A stretch of DNA of 14,916 bases from Balneola sp. (GTDB lineage Bacteria > Bacteroidota > Rhodothermia > Balneolales > Balneolaceae): positions 1 to 14,916 of the forward strand of contig PCAT01000042.1 in the NCBI GenBank assembly GCA_002730655.1. Reading direction: 5' to 3'. A model generated the notes under the pieces. That model saw only the letters and a program-made list of their open reading frames with translations. It searched no databases and was not told the origin of the DNA. Below are positions 8,248 through 14,916 of the stretch, piece by piece. Position 1 is the stretch's first letter. The number at the start of each line of letters is the position of its first letter. Both the position numbers and the translations under genes were made by a program.

Positions 8248-9753
8248 TTAAAACGGAGCTTCATCATCCGGTGGTATTGGACTATTTGGAAGCATTACAT
8301 TTGCTGGGTTAGAAGAAGAAAAATCCCCCGTAGTTGAAAGTCGATTTTCTTTTAATTGAGCACTAATAAAGTCAGCTTGGATGTCATTTGCGGTTAAATT
8401 TTCAAATCGAGCATAATCTTTTACAAAATAAAGCATTTTGGATCCAATTGGTCCATTCCTTTGTTTTCCAACAATGGCTTCAGCTATACCAGCAGTAGAT
8501 TGTCCTTCCGCTGTGGTTGTTATGCCATAATATTCTGGGCGATACAAAAACATGACCACATCAGCATCTTGTTCTATGGAACCAGATTCTCTGAGGTCGC
8601 TTAATTGAGGTCTTTTGTCACCACCACGCTGTTCTACTGCTCTAGACAACTGTGAGAGCGCAATAACGGGCACATCGAGCTCCTTTGCCAATGATTTTAA
8701 ACCTCTAGAGATAGAGGCAATTTCCTGCTCACGATTTCGATTTTCTCTAGTGGAGCCTTGCATAAGTTGTAGATAATCGATGATAATTAGGCCTATATCA
8801 TGTTCGGATTTCAATCTACGAGCCTTAGTTCGAAGCTCCATTAGTGTTATTGCTGGGGTATCATCAATAAAGATTTGTGAGGCAAAAAGTCTACCTGCTG
8901 CTTCAATTAGGTCCTTGAAGTGTTCATTATTTAGTGTTCCCTTTCTAGCTTCATCTGATCGTACACGCGCTTCCATGGTTAATAAACGTTGTACTAGAGA
9001 TTGGTTGGACATCTCGAGGGAGAATATCGCCACATTGGTCTTAAGGTTTTCATCATTATGCATCGCTGCATTCCGAGCAGCCGTTAGTACAAAAGCTGTT
9101 TTACCCATTGAGGGGCGAGCGGCTATGATGACTAAATCGCCTTTTTGCCAGCCCGCTGTAATCTCATCTACCTTTAATCCAGAAGGTACTCCTGTTATTC
9201 CATATTTTTTTCCTCTCATGTCTTCCAAATAGGCAAGGGTGTCTTTTAAAACATCAGCTACTGGCTTAGCACTACTTTTACTTTTTTGATTGGCTAAATC
9301 AAAAATACGCTGTTCAGCATCATCTAATACATCATAGGCATCTGAGCTAGAGTCATAGGATTCTGTAATGACCTCTGTGCAATTTTTTATAAGATTTCGT
9401 TTGATTGCTTTTTCAGTAATTATTTGAGCATGATACTCAATATTTGCAGATGAACTGACCATTCTTGTCAAATCTGATAAATAGGAAGGACCTCCAATCG
9501 CTTCGAGTAAATTTAGGTCCTTGAGTTCATTTTCGAGCGTTAATAAATCTAAAGGATTATCCCTCTCATAAAGTCTTGAAAGTGTTTGGAAGATGTGTTG
9601 ATGGGAATGCTGATAGAAATCTTCCACCTTCAGCATTTGAAGAGCTATTGTAGCTGCTCCATGTTCGATGAGCATGGCGCCAATTACCGCCTGCTCAATC
9701 TCTACGGCTTGGGGTGGGACACGTCCCTGTATGTTTTCTTTGTTGTTCTCCAC
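8248..9753 (-). CDS. dnaB: Replicative DNA helicase DnaB
   Basis: Hexameric helicase that unwinds DNA at the replication fork. The 501 residues are of standard length. The N-terminal DnaB domain (about 12-115) contains PPQAVEIEQAVIGAML, followed by a linker and the RecA-like ATPase from about 180: Walker A ARPSMGKT (212-219), catalytic Glu247 in SLEMS, Walker B IIIDYLQL (323-330), the sensor QLSRAVE (368-374), DLRESGSIEQDAD and the arginine-finger region YRPEYYG. The polar, proline-rich C-terminus (NSPIPPDDEAPF) is typical. There is no intein, which dnaB genes often carry. The start is GTG at 9753, since an in-frame stop lies a few codons upstream and no ATG is available. The gene converges on the QTMAN-like gene with a 4-base gap and lies downstream of the decayed gene and mtaB. 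Confidence 0.97.
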   Translation of the reverse strand: MENNKENIQGRVPPQAVEIEQAVIGAMLIEHGAATIALQMLKVEDFYQHSHQHIFQTLSRLYERDNPLDLLTLENELKDLNLLEAIGGPSYLSDLTRMVSSSANIEYHAQIITEKAIKRNLIKNCTEVITESYDSSSDAYDVLDDAEQRIFDLANQKSKSSAKPVADVLKDTLAYLEDMRGKKYGITGVPSGLKVDEITAGWQKGDLVIIAARPSMGKTAFVLTAARNAAMHNDENLKTNVAIFSLEMSNQSLVQRLLTMEARVRSDEARKGTLNNEHFKDLIEAAGRLFASQIFIDDTPAITLMELRTKARRLKSEHDIGLIIIDYLQLMQGSTRENRNREQEIASISRGLKSLAKELDVPVIALSQLSRAVEQRGGDKRPQLSDLRESGSIEQDADVVMFLYRPEYYGITTTAEGQSTAGIAEAIVGKQRNGPIGSKMLYFVKDYARFENLTANDIQADFISAQLKENRLSTTGDFSSSNPANVMLPNSPIPPDDEAPF

Positions 9754-9820
9754 GTAAAAACTATTTCATCTGAACCTTATCAATTAATTGATTACAATGT
9801 AATGAAAGTTTAGAGTAACT

Positions 9821-10512
9821 TTAAAAATTCGATGGAATTTTTTGGACATGCTTCCAAGTCTCATATTTTAGTGATTTATTATTCAGCAAACCGTTCATTC
9901 TATGCATGAGTTGCCATTGGATATGTTCTATATCGAATAATTCACCCATTTATGTCAAAGGTGGGATGGATCCATTAGAACCATTCAGCAGTAGGGCTAT
10001 TCTCCCGTTAAACAAGATGATATAGCTAGGCCGCATATGTTAAATGTCACTTAGGAAAGGATTAAGAAGCTTTTTTAGAATCTATGTCGGCCAATTTATC
10101 TGATTTATTTGCATTAGAAATCGGTGATGCATAAAGTATGTCAAGAGTATATATACGTCTTTTTTATGATCTAAACCTATAGCTTTTAATAGTTAACTAA
10201 TCTCAAAGTCCATTTTGCTACTGCTTTGAGTAGCATGATTAGCATCTTTTTTTTGCAATTACAAGAAGTTCTGCGCTTTTGGTAGCAGATTTATTTTCTT
10301 CTTCACTTTGCAGCGCTTTTTTAGAGCGTAGGTCTAATTTTATTCTATGTCCTTAAGGGGTATAAATGACCTGAAGATCCTGACAAGCAGAGTTATTATC
10401 TTCTAATTCGGTTACATATCTTTGTATAAATGCTACAGAAATTGGTGTTAAGGTAAGTGTCTTTTTTTTCTAAAAAACGAGTTAATTCTTTTTTAAGTAT
10501 TTTATTATCCAT
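9821..10512 (-). pseudogene. Decayed gene of unknown function between mtaB and dnaB
   Basis: This fills the 750-base gap that has no intact ORF. An ATG at 10512 overlaps the mtaB stop (ATGGATAA) and begins MDNKILKKELTRFLEKK. Protein-like sequence then continues only by changing frame: a -1 correction at an A8 run (10462-10469) gives TPISVAFIQRYVTELEDNN; an in-frame TAA follows at 10353-10355, then GHRIKLDLRSKKALQSEEEN; a second correction at an A8 run (10247-10254) gives KKDANHATQSSSKMDFEI; there is a TAA at 10193-10195, another shift near 10160-10165, then LDILYASPISNANKSDKLAD and a TAA at 10062-10064. The last part is less clear. A 42-codon open piece (9949-9821, starting MGELFDIEHIQWQ) may be its tail or a separate short ORF. 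I do not recognise the family. About 230 codons are implied. Bases 9754-9820, before dnaB, show no gene. Confidence 0.72.
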
Positions 10513-11845
10513 TAACCACAGACTCCATTACGCTAATTTCATCTAATATATCACTTTTAATTTCTTCTTCGTAATACCCTCTAGAAGTGTACCTTTTCAG
10601 TGGTAAAGAAACCAAGCTATTTACTAATGAGGAGTGATAGGGGACTGCTACTCTCACATAATTATCAGTCCATCCCATTAGCATCCCATCCTTTGATTGA
10701 GATTCAAAGAGTACTAGTTTAGTAGTATCCTTAAATCTTTGATTAAATCTGTCGCGTTTTTTCTTTGATAACATGCGATAAATAGCGGTTCTGCGTTTGC
10801 GCTCGACTATAGGTACCATGGCTGAAAGACTTAACGCATGGGTGTCAGGACGTTCTGAATAGGTGAAGACGTGTAAGTAGCTTATATCAATATCGTTTAA
10901 AAAATTAACCGATTCTTGAAACAGTTCTATTGTCTCGCCTGGATGACCAGTAATTACATCTACACCGATACAAGCATCGGGTATTTGGCTTCGTATGTAC
11001 TCTACTCTTTTCTGGTATAGCTGGGTGTTATATCGACGTTTCATTAGCCTTAGGACTGTGTCGGAACCTGACTGTAATGGCAAATGAAAATGAGGCTGAA
11101 GCGTACTGGAAGAAGCTACCAAATCGATAATTTCTGAATGTAATAGGTTGGGCTCAATTGATGAAATTCGAAGTCTATTTAAACCATTAAGTTCATGAAG
11201 TTCGGATAGTAAGTCTAAAAAGGAATCTTCTCGGCCATATCCGAAATCACCTGTATTCACGCCAGTTAAAATGATTTCCTTAAAGCCATCGTCAATTAAG
11301 CGTTTAGCATGAAATATTACCGACTCAATTGAAGGGCTTCTGCTTATCCCTCGAGCCAGTGGTATAGTGCAAAATGAGCACTTATAATTGCATCCATCTT
11401 GAACTTTTAAAAATGCCCTTGTACGATCATCAGAAGAAAATGCATGATGAAATTCGTAGGTCTTATTTACATCTTCTCGATGAATGATGGTTTTTTCTTG
11501 CTTGATAAATTCATCGAATAAATGAAGTAATTTAAATTTTTCCTTTGCACCTAATACAACATCAACTCCCTCAATGGATGCAATATCCTCTGGTTTTAAT
11601 TGAGCATAACAACCGACTACAGCTACAAAAGCATTAGGGTTGGTTTTTCTAGCTCGGCGAACCGTTTTTCTGCAGGTACTGTTAGCATCTAGGGTTACTG
11701 AACAGGTATTTATGATGTATATATCTGCTTTTTCTTGAAACTCTTTTTCAATATACCCAGCCTCTAGAAAGTCTCGTCTCATTGAAGACGTTTCAGAGAA
11801 ATTGAGTTTGCACCCAAGAGTTTTAAAAGCTACGGTTTTATTCAT
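10505..11845 (-). CDS. mtaB: tRNA (N6-L-threonylcarbamoyladenosine(37)-C2)-methylthiotransferase MtaB
   Basis: A radical-SAM methylthiotransferase that converts t6A37 to ms2t6A37 in ANN-decoding tRNAs. The 446 residues show the three expected parts. The N-terminal MTTase domain has cluster cysteines Cys12 (TLGCKLN), Cys48 (INTCSV) and Cys79 (VVGCYAQ). The radical SAM domain has CNYKCSFC (Cys152, Cys156, Cys159) followed by TIPLARG. A C-terminal TRAM-like region spans about 375-440. The TLGCKLNFSE start and GCNYKCSFCTIP are typical of MtaB and less so of MiaB or RimO. The start is ATG at 11845, divergent from the TIM-barrel lipoprotein gene. The stop overlaps the start of the decayed downstream gene by 8 bases, so that gene was once translationally coupled to mtaB. 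Confidence 0.93.
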   Translation of the reverse strand: MNKTVAFKTLGCKLNFSETSSMRRDFLEAGYIEKEFQEKADIYIINTCSVTLDANSTCRKTVRRARKTNPNAFVAVVGCYAQLKPEDIASIEGVDVVLGAKEKFKLLHLFDEFIKQEKTIIHREDVNKTYEFHHAFSSDDRTRAFLKVQDGCNYKCSFCTIPLARGISRSPSIESVIFHAKRLIDDGFKEIILTGVNTGDFGYGREDSFLDLLSELHELNGLNRLRISSIEPNLLHSEIIDLVASSSTLQPHFHLPLQSGSDTVLRLMKRRYNTQLYQKRVEYIRSQIPDACIGVDVITGHPGETIELFQESVNFLNDIDISYLHVFTYSERPDTHALSLSAMVPIVERKRRTAIYRMLSKKKRDRFNQRFKDTTKLVLFESQSKDGMLMGWTDNYVRVAVPYHSSLVNSLVSLPLKRYTSRGYYEEEIKSDILDEISVMESVVNG

Positions 11846-11892
11846 AGGATTAAGATAAAAATAATATTTAGTAGCTGCATTGAAAGGCTAAT

Positions 11893-11914
11893 TAGTTATG
11901 CATAATAATAACTA
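11893..11914. repeat. 7-bp inverted repeat in the mtaB / lipoprotein divergent spacer
   Basis: TAGTTAT (11893-11899) and ATAACTA (11908-11914) are complementary across the 8-base spacer GCATAATA. It sits in the 167-base divergent spacer, where promoters of both genes must lie, so an operator is possible. In such AT-rich DNA a 7-bp match can arise by chance, and no clear promoter boxes were found around it. Confidence 0.25.
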
Positions 11915-12012
11915 CAGGATATATGCAATTTTTACTCATCGCAGTATCTATATTGTATAAATGATAAATATCTCGCACTTTACTTAAAATATTAATAGAC
12001 AATCATAAATTA

Positions 12013-12909
12013 ATGGATAAAAAAAGCACAAAAAGTAGACGTAAGTTCTTAGAACAATTAGGGGTCGTAGGAACTGGTTTGTTTGGTATACCTTATCTAA
12101 CAACAGGATGTGATTCTAAGAGTAATTCTACTGACCATAGTAATACAATTACAAGCAATTTGGCTAAGGATATTGGTGTTCAAATTTACTCGGTTAGAAA
12201 CGAGCTAAATGAAGATCTTGAAGGAACCATATCAGCCATCGCAAACTTAGGATACTCTTGCATAGAAGCTTATGGTTTAGGAATGGATGGGAAATTTTTT
12301 GAGTACTATACTCCTGAGGAATTTAATGCTATAGTTACTGATACAGGAATGTATATCGCTTCGGTACACACAAGTTATTTTGCGCATGAGGAAGCCGATA
12401 TTTTTATCAATGCGGCCTTAGCAATGAATACCAATCATATTGTGATACCCTACCTAGAGGAAAGTAAGAGAGAAGATTACCGTGCTATTGCTGAAAATTT
12501 AAATAAAATCGGAGAGCTAACCACCTCAGCTGGATTACGCTTTGGTTATCATAATCATGATTTTGAATTCATATTAACATCGGATGATCGAGTTCCGATG
12601 GATATACTAATCAATGAAACCGATGCGGATAAAGTATCTTTTCAGGCTGATTTATATTGGGTGCGTAAAGCTGGTGTCGATCCTTTGGAATTTATAAAAA
12701 AATATCCAGGCCGTTTTTTATCCTATCATGTAAAGGATGCGGATAATAATTTGGACCAAACTACCGTAGGTGAGGGAATCATCCCATTTGCTGAAATATT
12801 TAAATTAAATAATATTTCTGGTGTGGATTATCTATTTGTGGAAGACGAACGCACAGAGACACCTATTCAAAATATTGGGTCTGGTTTAACTTATTTGAAT
12901 ACTCTCTAA
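12013..12909 (+). CDS. Tat-exported lipoprotein, xylose isomerase-like TIM barrel
   Basis: The 298-residue protein begins with a twin-arginine signal (SRRKFLEQLG, Arg9-Arg10), a hydrophobic stretch and a lipobox LTTGC with Cys33. It should therefore be exported folded by Tat and anchored as a lipoprotein. After a Ser/Thr/Asn-rich linker, the domain from about 52 matches the sugar phosphate isomerase/epimerase (AP_endonuc_2) TIM barrel: GVQIYSVR (55-62), GYSCIEAYG with Glu85, SVHTSY with His119, GYHNHDFEF with His180 and His182, QADLYW with Asp213, SYHVKD with His239, and LFVEDE with Glu277. The Glu, Asp and His residues are those expected to bind a divalent metal. The substrate is unknown but is probably a sugar or cyclitol derivative. 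trmH follows after 2 bases. Confidence 0.88.
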   Translation: MDKKSTKSRRKFLEQLGVVGTGLFGIPYLTTGCDSKSNSTDHSNTITSNLAKDIGVQIYSVRNELNEDLEGTISAIANLGYSCIEAYGLGMDGKFFEYYTPEEFNAIVTDTGMYIASVHTSYFAHEEADIFINAALAMNTNHIVIPYLEESKREDYRAIAENLNKIGELTTSAGLRFGYHNHDFEFILTSDDRVPMDILINETDADKVSFQADLYWVRKAGVDPLEFIKKYPGRFLSYHVKDADNNLDQTTVGEGIIPFAEIFKLNNISGVDYLFVEDERTETPIQNIGSGLTYLNTL

Positions 12910-12911
12910 GT

Positions 12912-13601
12912 TTGGAAGAATTTAAAAGTTTAAACAAAGAAATTACTTATTTGGCTCAATTTATCAGTGAAGACCGTCTAGCTCGGATAGCTGATGTAAT
13001 TAGCTTAAGAACGAGAAATATAACAGTTATTCTTGAGGATATACACAAAACTCATAATGCCAATGCTATTTTGCGTAGTTGTGATGGTTTTGGCGTTCAG
13101 GATGTACATATCATTGAAAACAAAAATCGATTTGAGTCTAGTTCAACCAGCTCGCTTGGGAGTCATAAATGGTTGACTTTGAATAAATATTCTACATATG
13201 AGTCCAATGTCTCACAGTGTTTTAGAACATTAAAAAGTGAAGGCTATACTATTTTAGCCACTTCTCCTCACCATGGGAATACCCATATTTCAGAGGTGCC
13301 CTTGGATAAAAAAATTGCATTGGTCTTCGGTACAGAATTAGATGGTGTTAGTGATGAGGTATTACAGTTAGCAGATGGATTCGTTAATATTCCTATGTTT
13401 GGCTTTGTAGAAAGTTATAACCTATCGGTGAGTGCGGCTATTTGTCTTCACAGTTTACGAACGAAACTTATGAATATACCTAAATCTGAGTGGCAGTTAA
13501 GCCAACATGAATGTCTTGAATTGAAAAAAGATTGGATGATTAAATCTATTAAACAAGGAAAACGTGTTTGGCAAAGATATCTAAAAACTAAAGGTAGTTA
13601 A
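12912..13601 (+). CDS. trmH: tRNA (guanosine(18)-2'-O)-methyltransferase TrmH (SpoU family)
   Basis: Methylates the 2'-OH of G18 in the D-loop of tRNAs using S-adenosylmethionine. The 229-residue length equals that of typical TrmH. The SPOUT motifs are visible: motif 1 ITVILEDIHKTHNANAILRS (37-56, with Asn51 and Arg55), motif 2 ALVFGTELDGVS (136-147, Glu142) and motif 3 IPMFGFVESYNLSVSAAICL (160-179, Asn170) in the trefoil-knot region. A charged C-terminal extension with KDWMIKS and QGKRVWQRY fits the TrmH tRNA-binding tail and not RlmB, which has a larger N-terminal domain. The start is TTG at 12912, two bases after the stop of the lipoprotein gene; no ATG or GTG is close upstream in frame, so an operon with that gene is likely despite the unrelated function. 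Confidence 0.9.
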   Translation: MEEFKSLNKEITYLAQFISEDRLARIADVISLRTRNITVILEDIHKTHNANAILRSCDGFGVQDVHIIENKNRFESSSTSSLGSHKWLTLNKYSTYESNVSQCFRTLKSEGYTILATSPHHGNTHISEVPLDKKIALVFGTELDGVSDEVLQLADGFVNIPMFGFVESYNLSVSAAICLHSLRTKLMNIPKSEWQLSQHECLELKKDWMIKSIKQGKRVWQRYLKTKGS

Positions 13602-13613
13602 GTATTTACCTTT
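13590..13613 (-). terminator. Possible terminator of the M28 peptidase gene, overlapping the trmH stop
   Basis: AAAGGTA (13590-13596) pairs exactly with TACCTTT (13607-13613) around a 10-base loop. Read on the minus strand, the hairpin is followed by AGTTTTTAG, a short T run, 66 bases after the peptidase stop, so it could end that transcript. The trmH stop codon lies in the loop. The stem is short and has only two G-C pairs, so this is weak evidence. On the plus strand no T run follows. Confidence 0.3.
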
Positions 13614-13678
13614 GATTCACCAGCAAACTCCTATGAATTTTACATTAGTTATAGATTAGTAGCAGTGAATGCTATTTT

Positions 13679-14916
13679 TTAGCGACTTAAACGAATTTCA
13701 GCGTCTGCTATTCCAAATGTGTATGCAGCCATAGTAGCTACACATTTGTTGAAGTCCATGTGATTAAGTTTGTCAAAGGTATCTGCAGCTGAATGGTGAT
13801 ACCAGAAATATTTTTCAGACTCGACGTTTAGCCCCATACCAGGAACGCCTTTATTCATGAGAGGGCCTATATCTGCTCCACCTCCACCTTTACGAAGTTC
13901 TGCAGCATCTATATCTGTGAGTTGTTGAGCAATCTCACTTAACTGTTGATAAGCTTGATCGCTTCCAGAAAATCCAAAACCAATAGGATCAAATATACCC
14001 GCATCGGATTCCATAGCAATTACATGATTTTCAATCGAGAGTTCTTCTTTTTCAGCCCATTTAGCATAATGATTGGCACCACGTAAACCATTTTCTTCAT
14101 TGGTCCATAAAACTACTCTTACTGTTCTTTTCGGGCGAATACCAGATTCAATAATGAGTCTAGCAGCCTCCCATGCTGCTATACAGCCACCACCATCATC
14201 CATTGCACCCTGGCCTACATCCCAGGAATCTATATGACCACCCAGTACAATTAATTCGTTGGGATATTCTGAACCTTTGATCTCAGCAATAATATTATTA
14301 GAAATCGCATCTTCAAATTGTTGAGCTTCCATATATAGGCTAACTTCAATGATTTCACCGCGATGTATAAATCGTTCTATGAGTAAAGCATCTTCTACGG
14401 TAATAGCAGCATGTGGAATTTTTGGAATTCCATTTTCATAATACATTACCCCAGTATGAGGCGTTTGCATAGAATAAGATGTAACTGATGATATTAAACT
14501 TGCTATTGCGCCATACTTAGCAGCTTCTATGGCACCATTAACTCGATACTGGACAGTTTGTCCATATGTAGTAAAAGGAACATTAAACAATACAATTTTT
14601 CCAGGGATCAAATCTTTCTTTGCTGCAAGATCTTCAAAAGATTTTACCATGATTATTTCACCAGTGATAGCTTTGCCACCGGTTCCTACACTTCCGCCTA
14701 ATCCAAGCATAGGTAAATCTTTACGTATTGGAGTATTTAACGTAGCATATTCATGACCACGTTCCCAATGAGGTACCATCACCTCTTGCTTCCAAACATT
14801 ATCGAAACCGTCCTCGCTCATTTCACCAACAATCCAATCTATCGCTTGCTCTAATTCTTCTGATCCACTTAATCGATGGCCATAATAATCACTTAAATGA
14901 GCAAGTCGATCAAAAC
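13679..14916 (-). CDS. M28 family metallopeptidase, carboxypeptidase Q (PGCP)-like, N-terminus cut by window edge
   Basis: A zinc-dependent exopeptidase of family M28, probably secreted or periplasmic as in its relatives. A Met at 14821 is not the true start: the frame stays open to the right edge, and the extra 31 codons (including YYGHRLSGSEELEQAIDWI) align with the conserved N-terminal part of this family. The visible part is about 412 residues. A PA-like insert (about GEIIMVKSF to the VSLYMEAQQ region) precedes the catalytic domain, with metal ligands in GGHIDSWDVGQGAMDDGGG (His, Asp), TNEENG (Glu, general base and ligand), MESDAG (Asp) and YHHSAADTFDKL (terminal His). A signal peptide would lie outside the window. 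The gene converges on trmH with a 77-base gap. Confidence 0.93.
   Translation of the reverse strand, partial: FDRLAHLSDYYGHRLSGSEELEQAIDWIVGEMSEDGFDNVWKQEVMVPHWERGHEYATLNTPIRKDLPMLGLGGSVGTGGKAITGEIIMVKSFEDLAAKKDLIPGKIVLFNVPFTTYGQTVQYRVNGAIEAAKYGAIASLISSVTSYSMQTPHTGVMYYENGIPKIPHAAITVEDALLIERFIHRGEIIEVSLYMEAQQFEDAISNNIIAEIKGSEYPNELIVLGGHIDSWDVGQGAMDDGGGCIAAWEAARLIIESGIRPKRTVRVVLWTNEENGLRGANHYAKWAEKEELSIENHVIAMESDAGIFDPIGFGFSGSDQAYQQLSEIAQQLTDIDAAELRKGGGGADIGPLMNKGVPGMGLNVESEKYFWYHHSAADTFDKLNHMDFNKCVATMAAYTFGIADAEIRLSR

Noticed and set aside
8780..9232. A 150-codon ORF on the plus strand.
   Set aside because: It lies entirely opposite the conserved ATPase core of dnaB and has no recognisable motif; it is an antisense shadow of coding DNA.
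10462..10469. The A8 run as a programmed frameshift site giving a functional protein.
   Set aside because: Further in-frame stops and frame changes downstream would still prevent a full-length product, so decay explains the region better.
9754..10504. The long gene-free stretch as a replication origin, CRISPR array or structured RNA.
   Set aside because: I saw no repeated units, DnaA-box cluster or tRNA/rRNA-like structure. Broken protein-coding sequence accounts for most of it.
14757..14821. The Met at 14821 as the start of the M28 peptidase.
   Set aside because: The frame is open for 31 more codons to the edge, and those residues fit the family's conserved N-terminal region.

Overview
The window is about 14.9 kb of AT-rich, gene-dense bacterial chromosome. 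It holds eleven protein genes that read as intact within the window, two of them cut by the window edges, plus one clearly broken gene. I see no rRNA, tRNA, CRISPR array or insertion sequence. The gene set suggests the Bacteroidota / Balneolota / Rhodothermota group, with Balneolota my best guess: a GWxTD-type secreted protein, a monomeric NADP-isocitrate dehydrogenase, a MutL with a degenerate nuclease site, a Tat-exported lipoprotein TIM barrel, weak or absent Shine-Dalgarno sites and several GTG/TTG starts. This placement is inference, since no marker gene for phylogeny was compared.

Layout. (1) Positions 1-3527, minus strand: icd (monomeric NADP-IDH), followed 22 bases later by a secreted GWxTD-family protein that runs off the left edge. 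(2) A 174-base divergent spacer with a perfect 11-bp inverted repeat. (3) 3702-4936, plus strand: a soluble histidine kinase overlapping a stand-alone receiver-domain response regulator. (4) 5105-8243, plus strand: a tightly coupled cluster of a 69-residue single-pass membrane protein, mutL and a DUF3524/QTMAN-like tRNA-queuosine glycosyltransferase, with neighbours overlapping by 4 and 1 bases. (5) 8248-11845, minus strand: mtaB, a decayed gene whose start overlaps the mtaB stop, and dnaB. dnaB converges on the glycosyltransferase with only 4 bases between. (6) 12013-13601, plus strand: a Tat lipoprotein of the sugar-phosphate isomerase/epimerase type and trmH, 2 bases apart. (7) 13679-14916, minus strand: an M28 metallopeptidase of the carboxypeptidase Q type, whose N-terminus lies beyond the right edge.

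Functionally the window is mostly housekeeping: DNA replication and repair (dnaB, mutL), central metabolism (icd), and three tRNA-modification enzymes acting at different tRNA positions (QTMAN-like at Q34, MtaB at t6A37, TrmH at G18). The less ordinary parts are the ruined gene between mtaB and dnaB (9821-10512), the loss of all three endonuclease motifs in MutL, the small membrane protein coupled to mutL, the bacterial QTMAN homologue, and a two-component pair with neither a sensor nor an output domain. I did not find a clear novel defence or mobile system here.
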